Both the position numbers and the translations under genes were made by a program. The notes under the pieces are model-generated. The model had not been told where the DNA came from. It was given only the letters and a program-made list of their open reading frames with translations, and ran no database searches. DNA of 64,000 nt, taken from positions 723,060-787,059 of the forward strand of contig DEXE01000003.1 in the NCBI GenBank assembly GCA_002363955.1, in the 5' to 3' direction. This document shows positions 44,264 to 51,238 of this stretch, piece by piece. The stretch comes from Methylophaga sp. UBA3192 (lineage in GTDB: Bacteria > Pseudomonadota > Gammaproteobacteria > Nitrosococcales > Methylophagaceae). Numbering within the stretch: position 1 is the first letter of the stretch; each line of letters opens with the position of its first letter.

Positions 44264-44452
44264 TTATCTCTCCCGTTGTTTAACTAACCAGTTTTTAAAC
44301 TCCTGCCGCATCCAGAACCGTTTCGCTCCAATTTTGATGGCTTTGGGGAAGTCGGGCTTCCTGGATAACTTTTCTTTAACATGCCGAGTGCTGTAATCGA
44401 GCTCGGCGGCGATTTCTTCGGCGGTGATTTTTTCTATCAGTTGTTGTGTCAT
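44264..44452 (-). CDS. Excisionase/AlpA-like DNA-binding protein
   Basis: A 62-residue winged-helix protein with the pattern of MerR-like excisionases: EIAAELDYSTRHVKEKL (recognition helix) and KIGAKRFWMRQEFKNWL. It may direct prophage excision or act as an early regulator. It lies 3 kb from the integrase rather than beside it, so the excisionase role is an inference. Confidence 0.6.
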   Translation of the reverse strand: MTQQLIEKITAEEIAAELDYSTRHVKEKLSRKPDFPKAIKIGAKRFWMRQEFKNWLVKQRER

Positions 44453-44459
44453 GTGAACC

Positions 44460-44666
44460 TCAGATCAAATAATCAGTGATGACGGGTTGGGCGGTGAATA
44501 TGGGGATGCATTGCTGGTTTCGTGGCAGCGTTGCTTCACATTCATCGATGGCGCTTTGCATTTGTTCTTCGGCCCATCGTGCATTTTCGTGTGCTCTGAG
44601 CACGATGATGGTGCTTAACCAGACCAGTGACATGATGCAGATAATGGTGACGATGGCGATCTTCAT
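44460..44666 (-). CDS. Small single-span membrane protein
   Basis: A 68-residue protein with a hydrophobic N-terminus (about 3-24) and a short tail with two cysteines. It could be a membrane or periplasmic spanin-like peptide, but nothing confirms this. It lies 2 bp after the preceding stop. Confidence 0.5.
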   Translation of the reverse strand: MKIAIVTIICIMSLVWLSTIIVLRAHENARWAEEQMQSAIDECEATLPRNQQCIPIFTAQPVITDYLI

Positions 44667-44668
44667 GG

Positions 44669-44992
44669 TTAGGCGTTCACGAAGATGACATCGATGGCGT
44701 TGGCGTGGCAGAATTTAATTTCTGCCATCACTCCGATTGATTTATCCCATCCATCCAGTGCCAGTACGATCATGCTGTCGGCTTTTTTGAGCATTGATAT
44801 GCAGTGGTTTTGCCAGAAAGCAAAGTCGGTGGGCAGATCATGCTTTTGTGCCATGGCATGACCATGCACGATGGGGGAGTAAACCGGGACACCTTCTTTC
44901 ATGAGCTCGGCGGCTTTGGCTTCAACAGCTTCAAATCGCTGCTGCATGATGTTTGGGTCAGTGTGACTGTATGGGCTTGCTAAATAAATCAT
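44669..44992 (-). CDS. DUF1937 nucleoside deoxyribosyltransferase-like protein
   Basis: A 107-residue protein with the fold and motifs of nucleoside 2-deoxyribosyltransferases (MIYLASPYSHTDPNIM, YSPIVHGHAMA, LALDGWDKSIGVMAEI). These occur in phages and probably handle modified or salvaged nucleosides. GAGGT precedes the ATG. Confidence 0.75.
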   Translation of the reverse strand: MIYLASPYSHTDPNIMQQRFEAVEAKAAELMKEGVPVYSPIVHGHAMAQKHDLPTDFAFWQNHCISMLKKADSMIVLALDGWDKSIGVMAEIKFCHANAIDVIFVNA

Positions 44993-45000
44993 GTTTTACC

Positions 45001-45486
45001 TCAAATAACGTAAGCACTAGGGAATCGGTTGAAGGGAATGTCATCGTCGTAATAGTCACCGCCATAGTCCTGCCCTGATTGCGCAGCTTGCTGTGGTGGT
45101 GAGGCGAATTGTTTTTCAGCCTGGCTTTGTGGGCTGTTCTGGTCTTTGGTGGTGTTGCGGCTGTCGAGCATTCGCATCATTTCGGCGATGATTTCGGTGG
45201 TGTATTGGTCCTGGCCTTGCTGGTTTTGCCATTTTCGGGTCTGAATGCGACCTTCGATGTAGATTTGTGAACCTTTGGTCAGGTATTGCTGGGCGATTTC
45301 ACCGAGTTTGTTGCGTAGCACGACGCGGTGCCACTCGGTTCGCTCCTGGCGTTCACCGGTTTGTTTGTCGCGCCATGATTCTGATGTGGCTATGCGTAAA
45401 TTGCAGATTGATCCGCCGTTGGGGAATGCTCGGCTTTCTGGATCGACTCCCAGTCGGCCCACTAATATGACTCTGTTGACGCTCAT
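45001..45486 (-). CDS. ssb: Phage single-stranded DNA-binding protein
   Basis: A 161-residue protein with a full OB-fold (MSVNRVILVGRLGVDPE, TEWHRVVL, IEGRIQTRKW) and a Q-rich linker. The protein-docking tip DDDIPF is present but is followed by nine more residues (NRFPSAYVI) instead of being the extreme C-terminus as in host SSB, which may change partner binding. It overlaps the next upstream gene by 4 bp. Confidence 0.93.
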   Translation of the reverse strand: MSVNRVILVGRLGVDPESRAFPNGGSICNLRIATSESWRDKQTGERQERTEWHRVVLRNKLGEIAQQYLTKGSQIYIEGRIQTRKWQNQQGQDQYTTEIIAEMMRMLDSRNTTKDQNSPQSQAEKQFASPPQQAAQSGQDYGGDYYDDDIPFNRFPSAYVI

Positions 45487-45692
45487 CGTGAGTACTCCAT
45501 ATCTTCCTCAGTTTTATAGGTGTTCCAGTCGATTTTGCATTTTCCTAAAACATAAAATTTCTGCTTACAGAAAGGGCAGTCGACTGCTGTTTCATCTTCA
45601 TCTTTTGCCAGTTGATACATATCCACTGGCAACTTATTCATGTCATCAGCATCAAGGTGCATGCTGCAGTGTGGGCACGATAAAGTTGTCAT
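45483..45692 (-). CDS. Small zinc-ribbon protein
   Basis: A 69-residue protein with two knuckles, SCPHCS near the N-terminus and CPFCKQK further on. The start at 45692 has AAGGAG 9 nt upstream. It overlaps the methyltransferase stop by 4 bp (ATGA-type) and the ssb start by 4 bp. Role unknown. Confidence 0.65.
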   Translation of the reverse strand: MTTLSCPHCSMHLDADDMNKLPVDMYQLAKDEDETAVDCPFCKQKFYVLGKCKIDWNTYKTEEDMEYSR

Positions 45693-46288
45693 GCGGCGTG
45701 CTCCTTTTGTGCTAAAAACTGGTGATAGGCGGTTTTGATATCGTCCCGGTTGATCCATTCAGTTTTCATCTCACCTTCATGGTCGCGGTCGTATACCAGG
45801 ACGCACGATCCACGTGTATTTCCTGATACCTCATCGCCTTTTTTGTAGTGCTTATCGGGATTGCCGTTTTTGCCTTTTACGGTGAAATCTTCCGGTGCCA
45901 GATGGGCAATGCGTCCGTTGATGTAAATGATTGTTGATGCTTTGCCGAAGGCGTAATCTCGGAATGATTCTTCGCCGTTGGGGTTGGGGACATAAAAAAC
46001 GGACGTGTAACCTTGCTGAGCTTCTGTCCAGGCTTTTTTCAGCCATGACTTGGGATCACTGTATGGTGGGTTGCAAAAGCCTGGTGACGGCAGTTTGTGC
46101 CAGTCCATGGTGAGTGCGTCTTGTTCTTTGCATAGGAACAATGGGAATTTCTCGATGCCGCGTTCAGCTGCCAGATCAATGGCAAAGTTGAACCGCTGGT
46201 CTAACCACCAGGTGATGAAATCAGGCGTTCTCAGTCTGTCTCTGATGTGTTTGGGGGTGGTTGATCGGGCTTGGGGGATCATTCGCAT
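45689..46288 (-). CDS. Phage DNA N6-adenine methyltransferase
   Basis: A 199-residue protein of the phage Dam-like family. The catalytic motif is FCNPPYSDP, and FNFAIDLAAE is the cofactor-region acidic motif. It probably methylates adenine in phage DNA to evade host restriction or time packaging. It overlaps the PAPS-reductase-like gene by 10 bp. Confidence 0.88.
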   Translation of the reverse strand: MRMIPQARSTTPKHIRDRLRTPDFITWWLDQRFNFAIDLAAERGIEKFPLFLCKEQDALTMDWHKLPSPGFCNPPYSDPKSWLKKAWTEAQQGYTSVFYVPNPNGEESFRDYAFGKASTIIYINGRIAHLAPEDFTVKGKNGNPDKHYKKGDEVSGNTRGSCVLVYDRDHEGEMKTEWINRDDIKTAYHQFLAQKEHAA

Positions 46289-47277
46289 AACCCATATTCT
46301 GATGAACAGCTGATTTCAGCTTCTTCTGCAGCAAATAAGTCAAACATTTTTCCACCACGTGTGGTTTTGCTCCATTCAGCAACTTGATGTATCAACGGCA
46401 TACTGGACACGATGTCGTTTTTTAAACGATCTTTTCCTTCTGGCGTTTTGTCAGCTGCAAAAAATGAGCTTTCTCCACGTTTACTGGCTAATCGAACTAA
46501 TGTTTCCATGTGTGAAACCCGATCAATTTCATCTGGGAAACGATTTGCAATTTGTTTAAGTTCTGATTTTTTGCAGTGGATGCAAGGCATGCATCCGACT
46601 CGGCCCATTCCCTGGGTATAAAGTGGGTTTGGTTTTATTCCATGCTTATGGTGCATTGCAAATACTTCTTGCCATGTCCATTTTAAAATTGGTCGGTAAT
46701 TCCACAGACCGCCACCAACATTTTCCAGCTCTGGCAGTTTAGCTCTGTCTTTTGATTCTTCAGCCCTGACACCCTGCCAGATGTATACCTCGTTACTTTC
46801 CAATTCATTAACAATCAGATCGCCAATAGGGTTATGTTTTAATTCAGAGGAACAAAACCGAGCTTTAGTTGACGGGAATCGGCCCTTTAACAAACAAAGA
46901 TCTAAGAAGGGAATACCGGTTGGATGTAAAACATTTAATGCACGCACCCTTGCACGATTATTCCATCCGCGCACCCTAACTTTTTTATATTTTCCGGTGG
47001 CTTTGTTCTTTTTACGGACGTAATGAGCCTTAGTTGCTGCTTGTTTGCACAGGTTGGCCCTGCGAACACTAATTTCACGGGTAAAGTCTCTTTTTACTCG
47101 CTCAATGGTGATATTGAGTGCTGATTCTAGGTAATCAATATAATCATAGGTCTGCTGGTGCTCATGACCTGTGTCTGCAAAGACAAAGCGAAGGTTTTCA
47201 GTTTTTCTTTCGAGAGCAAGTAAAGCCATTGCAGTGCTGTCTTTACCGCCACTCATTGAAATTAGATTGACTCTCAT
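46279..47277 (-). CDS. PAPS reductase/ATP pyrophosphatase family phage protein
   Basis: A 332-residue PP-loop protein: SGGKDSTAM near the N-terminus binds ATP, and GCMPCIHCKK holds a cysteine cluster. Members of this family in phages resemble DndC, the sulfur-transfer enzyme of DNA phosphorothioation, but no dnd partners are present. Nucleic-acid thiolation or sulfur metabolism is possible; a PAPS reductase role in the cell is less likely. It overlaps the methyltransferase gene. Confidence 0.8.
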   Translation of the reverse strand: MRVNLISMSGGKDSTAMALLALERKTENLRFVFADTGHEHQQTYDYIDYLESALNITIERVKRDFTREISVRRANLCKQAATKAHYVRKKNKATGKYKKVRVRGWNNRARVRALNVLHPTGIPFLDLCLLKGRFPSTKARFCSSELKHNPIGDLIVNELESNEVYIWQGVRAEESKDRAKLPELENVGGGLWNYRPILKWTWQEVFAMHHKHGIKPNPLYTQGMGRVGCMPCIHCKKSELKQIANRFPDEIDRVSHMETLVRLASKRGESSFFAADKTPEGKDRLKNDIVSSMPLIHQVAEWSKTTRGGKMFDLFAAEEAEISCSSEYGLCE

Positions 47278-47477
47278 TTCTGTTCTTTCCCGGCTCTGGC
47301 CATTAATTTGTTCATGGCGGGGTTTAACCTGAGAAACTCAGGCAGTGAGTGGGGGATGCCGTCACTCATCTTTTTGTCGTCGCATTTGGCACAGACCAGG
47401 CGCACACCGTAATCGATGTGGCCGTCTTTGAGTTGGCCAACTGGTTGCATGCAGCGAGAGCAGTGGAGTTCGGACAT
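47274..47477 (-). CDS. Small zinc-ribbon protein
   Basis: A 67-residue protein with HCSRCM and CAKCDDK knuckles forming a likely zinc ribbon. It overlaps the next gene by 4 bp in the early operon. No function is known. Confidence 0.6.
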   Translation of the reverse strand: MSELHCSRCMQPVGQLKDGHIDYGVRLVCAKCDDKKMSDGIPHSLPEFLRLNPAMNKLMARAGKEQK

Positions 47478-47479
47478 TG

Positions 47480-48055
47480 TTAAGCCTGTCTATCCAGTTT
47501 CTCAATCTCTGCAACAATGAGTGCTGCAGCTTTGATCAAACTTTGACGGGGTGTGGTTGGTTTGAACCATTTTTCATCCCAACACCAGCCGTCAGGGATT
47601 TCACCGTTTCGGAATGCATCACCTTGGGATTGTGGATGCAACGCATCTGCTGCGTGCATGGCATATGCTGCAGCGGCTCCTGATAGTTCGCCTGCATCGT
47701 GGTGATCGTCATGAAAGGTGTCGAACCCTTCATCATGTATTTGCCGAAGCCGTTCATTTTGGATTTCGAAACATATAGAACTGGCAGAGTGGTTTTGGTA
47801 ATGCCGATCAAGTTTGAGGATGGATTCAATAAGCAGCATTCTGAGATCCTGCTTACCCCAGATTGTGATTGCACTTGAGTCATCATCGCCTGGATGGTGC
47901 ATGAATTTTCCACGCGCCTGGCTTCCGTTTGGCATTGTTACCGGTAGATAAAGCGGTATTCTTAGCCCAGTGAAAACCTGACCTTCGATTTCTTTGCCTA
48001 TAATTTCAACACTGCCTGTTTCGGGTAATTCTTCTGCATATACATTCACTCTCAT
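47480..48055 (-). CDS. Phage protein with C-terminal acid/His-rich helical domain
   Basis: A 191-residue protein. The second half has RLRQIHDEGFD and HDDHHDAGELSGAAAAYA, a conserved block of phage proteins of unknown function that may bind metal. The first half is beta-rich. GGAG lies 8-9 nt before the start codon; the degenerate tRNA ends 22 bp upstream. Confidence 0.65.
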   Translation of the reverse strand: MRVNVYAEELPETGSVEIIGKEIEGQVFTGLRIPLYLPVTMPNGSQARGKFMHHPGDDDSSAITIWGKQDLRMLLIESILKLDRHYQNHSASSICFEIQNERLRQIHDEGFDTFHDDHHDAGELSGAAAAYAMHAADALHPQSQGDAFRNGEIPDGWCWDEKWFKPTTPRQSLIKAAALIVAEIEKLDRQA

Positions 48056-48077
48056 GGTTTTCTCCTAATTAATTATC

Positions 48078-48152
48078 TGCGGTGGCCGGATTCGAACCGA
48101 CTCATTCGTGTACAGGCTGTTGCCTCCTTCCCATTACCACCATGGCACCGCA
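48078..48152 (-). ncRNA. Degenerate tRNA / tRNA-like structure
   Basis: On the minus strand, seven acceptor pairs (TGCGGTG with CACCGCA) and a canonical T-arm (GTCGG, loop TTCGAAT, CCGGC) directly abut, as in real tRNAs. A D-like hairpin (CCAT, loop GGTGGTA, ATGG) follows the 5' acceptor strand, but no normal anticodon arm forms; the middle gives only AGGC-AACA-GCCT. No CCA is encoded. It is either a decayed phage tRNA or a tRNA mimic. Confidence 0.55.
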
Positions 48153-48154
48153 TT

Positions 48155-48348
48155 AGGCTGCTGACTGCCTCGCCAGAGGGATGACCGGGCACGTTTGGTC
48201 ATCACGTCAGTCAGCAGCCTGATACGGGGTTCGTGACGTGAACCACTCGGCAGTTGCAGATCGGGAAAGGAAACGGAAACCCGTCGACTGCTGCAGACTG
48301 TTGCCCACCTGTCTGCTGGGGTCGTTGTGTGCCAGTAGTCACACAGCG
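48155..48348 (-). ncRNA. Structured non-coding region, possible phage RNA
   Basis: No well-supported gene. A three-way junction spans 48155-48220: 13-bp perfect outer stem (AGGCTGCTGACTG), a CCTC/GAGG hairpin and a GATGACC/GGTCATC hairpin packed directly inside. Further hairpins: GGTTC/GAACC (48228-48244), GCAGTTG/CGACTGC with inner CGGG/CCCG (48250-48291), GCAGAC/GTCTGC (48293-48316) and a 9-bp stem with one wobble (48323-48348). Strand is set by the flanking leftward genes. A minus-strand 97-codon frame (48134-48427) overlaps it and is the main alternative. Confidence 0.5.
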
Positions 48349-48353
48349 ATGCT

Positions 48354-48587
48354 TCATGCTTTGTTAACTGTTGCAGCGAGGCATTTGCGGCATTTGGTAA
48401 AGTTGCCGATGCCGAGGGGCTGCACACCGTTAGTAGTGACGGCTTTTAAGCCGCACTTTGATTGATAGAGTGCTTCACCTTCCAGATTGGCGTGGATCTG
48501 CTTCCAGTGGTGTGGGTTGCGCCGGAAGGGGATGATTGCCCACCCGGTGATAAAGTCAGCTATTGGGCCTCCTGAGAAGTGAATCAT
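48354..48587 (-). CDS. Hypothetical phage protein
   Basis: A 77-residue protein with GNFTKCRKCLAATVNKA at its end and an earlier cysteine, so a weak zinc site is possible. It overlaps the Lar-like gene by 4 bp. Function unknown. Confidence 0.55.
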   Translation of the reverse strand: MIHFSGGPIADFITGWAIIPFRRNPHHWKQIHANLEGEALYQSKCGLKAVTTNGVQPLGIGNFTKCRKCLAATVNKA

Positions 48588-48892
48588 TGGTGTTCTCCAT
48601 TCCAGATTTCACGTGCGTCGTAGGTGGCTGAGTAGAAGCTGCCCGGCTCAGTCTCGAAGCATGTCTGGGGGATGGTTTGAATGCCGCATTCACACCGGAT
48701 AACGATTTGATGTTGCCGGGGTTCGTTTGGGGCGGGGTAGCCTATGATTTTTACATTTTCGGAGTGGCAAAACGCACAGGGCTTGAGGGGCAGAGCCTCC
48801 AGTTTTTGAATATTGTTCACTTCCGATTTCATCCGGTCGAGTTCAATACGCAGGTTTTGCTGGATATCTAAGAGGGGCTGCAGGATGTTCAT
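48584..48892 (-). CDS. Lar-like restriction alleviation protein
   Basis: A 102-residue protein. After an N-terminal coiled helix, LKPCAFCHSENVKIIGY and CECGIQ give the zinc-ribbon pattern of the Lar family, which includes the Rac prophage restriction alleviation protein. It may counter host type I restriction. Both ends overlap neighbouring genes by 4 bp. Confidence 0.65.
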   Translation of the reverse strand: MNILQPLLDIQQNLRIELDRMKSEVNNIQKLEALPLKPCAFCHSENVKIIGYPAPNEPRQHQIVIRCECGIQTIPQTCFETEPGSFYSATYDAREIWNGEHQ

Positions 48893-49224
48893 ACTGCACC
48901 GCCGTTTGTTTCAGACCATTTTTTCAGGCGGATATATTGTTCAACTGTTGTGATTCCGGCTTCTTTTAGCAGTTCTTTTGATGCAAACTTAAGCCCATCA
49001 ACGCTATCAGCCTCAGCAAAAGCCCACTGAGGCTGGGTGGTTCTATCGCATAAACTCAATGTAAATTGAATATTGGGAGCTTCATTGTGACTATACTTCC
49101 ATAGCCCAAACTCAACATAAATGTCACCCTGTGGAATGTATTTATGAAGCTCAGAAAGTGTATTTTTTAGCTCAGCCAATACATTACATTCATTAGGTAT
49201 TTCGATATTCATGGACTGAGTCAT
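48889..49224 (-). CDS. Hypothetical phage protein, paralogue of 49430-49726
   Basis: A 111-residue acidic protein of unknown role. Its C-terminal block (ITTVEQYIRLKKW) matches that of the protein at 49430-49726 (ITGVEQYIRAKAH), so the two share a small domain. Overlaps both neighbours by 4 bp. Confidence 0.55.
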   Translation of the reverse strand: MTQSMNIEIPNECNVLAELKNTLSELHKYIPQGDIYVEFGLWKYSHNEAPNIQFTLSLCDRTTQPQWAFAEADSVDGLKFASKELLKEAGITTVEQYIRLKKWSETNGGAV

Positions 49225-49433
49225 TTAACACCGCCTTTTTTATATGATTGGCTACGTTGTTGACGCTGGCGTTTGCGTCGGCCTTTTTGGGATAGGGTGT
49301 TGGCTGATTTGATGCCATTGTTTTTTGGCGATGCTTTGATCAATGGTGCTTTTTCAAAAATGCGGAATCGACGATCTCCCATCGCTGTTGATAGCATCGA
49401 CAAAGCTAGTTGTCCGGCCATGATAAATTTCAT
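49221..49433 (-). CDS. Small basic phage protein
   Basis: A 70-residue protein with a hydrophobic N-terminus and a strongly basic tail (KGRRKRQRQQRSQSYKK), possibly nucleic-acid binding. The ribosome site GAGAGG precedes the ATG. Overlaps both neighbours by 4 bp. Confidence 0.55.
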   Translation of the reverse strand: MKFIMAGQLALSMLSTAMGDRRFRIFEKAPLIKASPKNNGIKSANTLSQKGRRKRQRQQRSQSYKKGGVK

Positions 49434-49726
49434 GATTCACCTCTCTGTGCCTGGTCATGTGCCTTTGCTCGGATGTATTGCTCCACACCGGTGATTTTCA
49501 GGCGCTTCATGAGTTGGTTAACGGAATCGGACGCACACAGGCCGTGTCCGGAGACTTTGATTTCGGGTTGGTTCATGAGCACGCTGGCTTCAAAGGCCAT
49601 GAACAGGTTGTTTTGTGGCGTTTTATGAATGCGAACGGCAAGATCCGCGAGTGTGGTGGGAAATACACTGGCCAGCCGATGCAGTTGGGCATTCATTTGG
49701 GGTTCGAGGGCGGTGATGGGGGTCAT
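49430..49726 (-). CDS. Hypothetical phage protein
   Basis: A 98-residue protein with a C-terminal helical block (LKITGVEQYIRAK) shared with the protein at 48889-49224. Function unknown. Overlaps its neighbours by 4 bp each, consistent with coupled translation. Confidence 0.55.
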   Translation of the reverse strand: MTPITALEPQMNAQLHRLASVFPTTLADLAVRIHKTPQNNLFMAFEASVLMNQPEIKVSGHGLCASDSVNQLMKRLKITGVEQYIRAKAHDQAQRGES

Positions 49727-50070
49727 GATTCACCTCCATCTGATTCAGGTTGATATTCAATAGCCAGTAGGGATTGAATTTGTTGATCAATCCGCTCTGC
49801 TTTTACGTGCGCCTCGGCAAGAATTTCCTGTTTTTGTTTTTTGAGTGATTCGATTTGAATGCTGGGGATATCGATATCGCCAACCTCAAAAGTTACTGTT
49901 GCCTTGCTCAGTACTTGATATCTGCCGTTGTGGTAATGAGATCTATCCTCTGGCAGTAAAGATAGGTGAGTTTCGATATGTTCATTTGCTGCAATTAAGG
50001 TAAGGAAAATCTCCATTTCCCATTTTCTTGGGAGCGGTTTTGGTAAGTCTTCTAAATAGATCACTGGCAT
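49723..50070 (-). CDS. Hypothetical phage protein with coiled-coil tail
   Basis: A 115-residue protein. The second half (IESLKKQKQEILAEAHVKAERIDQQIQ, in part) is a probable coiled coil, and it ends in an acidic tail. Role unknown. Confidence 0.55.
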   Translation of the reverse strand: MPVIYLEDLPKPLPRKWEMEIFLTLIAANEHIETHLSLLPEDRSHYHNGRYQVLSKATVTFEVGDIDIPSIQIESLKKQKQEILAEAHVKAERIDQQIQSLLAIEYQPESDGGES

Positions 50071-50076
50071 ATCTCC

Positions 50077-50289
50077 TTAATCAGTCAAATAGTCTTGAAG
50101 CTGGCCATTGGTTTGTTGCTTCAGTTTTCTAATGGCGGATTGTTCAAGGCCGTAAATAAATTGGGGGGAGCAGCCACATACATCGGCAATGAATCGGTAG
50201 GGCAGTGGCACACCATCCGGGCGGATGATGTCGAGCACGGCGAGTCCGATGTCGATGTTTGGGTTGCGTGTTTTTGGTCGGGTGTGCAT
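50077..50289 (-). CDS. Helix-turn-helix regulator, sigma-70 region 4-like
   Basis: A 70-residue protein with a putative helix-turn-helix (YRFIADVCGCSPQFIYGLEQSAIRKL, in part), similar to region 4 of sigma factors and to small phage transcription regulators. Its ATG overlaps the stop of the upstream small gene as TAATG. It may regulate late-early transcription. Confidence 0.6.
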   Translation of the reverse strand: MHTRPKTRNPNIDIGLAVLDIIRPDGVPLPYRFIADVCGCSPQFIYGLEQSAIRKLKQQTNGQLQDYLTD

Positions 50290-50402
50290 TAGCCAATCCA
50301 GAAACAGGCGGTTTGTGAGCCGATGAACAGGGCGATCAAAAACCCGCAGTCGTTGATGGCTCTGGCGTTTCGTTTCAGGAACCGTTTCAGCGCGGCTTTC
50401 AT
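50289..50402 (-). CDS. 37-residue membrane peptide
   Basis: A 37-codon frame with a basic N-terminus (MKAALKRFLKRNARA) and one hydrophobic span (GFLIALFIGSQTACFWIG). Both its start and its stop overlap neighbouring genes as TAATG, which supports translation despite the small size. Confidence 0.55.
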   Translation of the reverse strand: MKAALKRFLKRNARAINDCGFLIALFIGSQTACFWIG

Positions 50403-50521
50403 TACGCGACCAGGGCGATAAAAAAGATCAGGATCGAGCAGACACCGATAGCGGTATCGATTTTTTGTTCCCTGGTGTAGAGCTCTCGATCCAGATTGTT
50501 TATTTCCATTGTGTTTTTCAT
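50402..50521 (-). CDS. 39-residue membrane peptide, first gene of the PL operon
   Basis: A 39-codon frame with a charged N-terminal helix (DRELYTREQKID) and a C-terminal membrane span (VCSILIFFIALVA). GGAG and GTGAAG sequences lie ahead of the ATG. It is the first gene after the leftward PL promoter; its stop overlaps the next start (TAATG). Confidence 0.55.
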   Translation of the reverse strand: MKNTMEINNLDRELYTREQKIDTAIGVCSILIFFIALVA

Positions 50522-50616
50522 ATCACTTCACCTGCTCCTGTTAAATAACGTGCCCGGTCCTGAATTCTTGGTCGGATTAAAGTTCCGGGCACGACGCTTT
50601 TGGAGAGCGTGAAGCA

Positions 50617-50660
50617 AATATGAACCTCAAAGGTTCACTTGTCAACACCTAAAAGGTTAA
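50617..50660 (-). promoter_or_regulatory. PL promoter with repressor operators
   Basis: Minus-strand TTGACA (50640-50645), a 17-bp spacer and CATATT give the leftward early promoter. A perfect 17-bp palindrome TGAACCTCAAAGGTTCA (50621-50637) covers the spacer and the edge of the -10 box, and a second related site AACACCTAAAAGGTTAA (50644-50660) covers the -35 box. The same operator type recurs at PR. Confidence 0.8.
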
Positions 50661-50724
50661 TTATTGATAGAAATGTTTTGTGTTTTTGTGATGTGTTACG
50701 TATTGATGGGTAGCAATACGTTGA

Positions 50725-51189
50725 TTACTGCGGGTTTATGTCGATATTTAAACTGATGAAGTTGTGGTTCTGCAGGGTTATTTTTTCGAGCGTGATGGTG
50801 GCCTGGTTGCGGTCAATTTCGGCGATCAGGTCTTTATTGATGATGTGATTTAAGGCGGCGTTGTACCAGGTGGATGATTGTTGCCAGTTTGGAAACAGGT
50901 TTTCCAGCAGCTGCTGGTGAATGTGTATGGCTTGAAGATTGTTTTTATCGTCAGTGACACCGAACATGACGGATATGGCTTTGAGGTTGTCGGGCGGGCC
51001 GGTGAGTTCTCCGAGAATAATGCCTGATTCACTCTGGATAAGCATGCGGGGGGTGCCATCGTGAAGCGGGGCTGATTGGTAGGTGAGGTTTTTTAAATTG
51101 TGCGTGGCTTGTTCGGCGGTGATGCCAATCGGGTTGGCGGCGAGGGTGAAGGTGATCAGGATTAATGTGATTGTGAGGATCTTTTTCAT
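50725..51189 (-). CDS. Exported protein co-transcribed with the repressor
   Basis: A 154-residue protein with a clear signal peptide (MKKILTITLILITFTLAANP) and no recognised domain. The start at 51189 has AAAGGAG ahead of it. It lies between PL and the repressor gene on the repressor strand, 49 bp downstream of the repressor stop, so it should be expressed in the lysogen. That position in lambdoid phages often holds lysogenic conversion or superinfection-exclusion genes; this is inference. Confidence 0.7.
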   Translation of the reverse strand: MKKILTITLILITFTLAANPIGITAEQATHNLKNLTYQSAPLHDGTPRMLIQSESGIILGELTGPPDNLKAISVMFGVTDDKNNLQAIHIHQQLLENLFPNWQQSSTWYNAALNHIINKDLIAEIDRNQATITLEKITLQNHNFISLNIDINPQ

Positions 51190-51238
51190 TTTGGCTCCTT
51201 TGAAAACACTTGCCCCACGCAAGCTGTTTTCTGGCGGG

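Noticed and set aside
46279..47277. A Dnd phosphorothioation system based on the DndC-like PP-loop protein
   Set aside because: No dndB, dndD, dndE or restriction partners are visible in the window.
48134..48427. A 97-codon leftward frame over the structured RNA region
   Set aside because: It overlaps the neighbouring gene in another frame, has no domain, and its composition follows the hairpins. It is kept only as the alternative to the RNA hypothesis.
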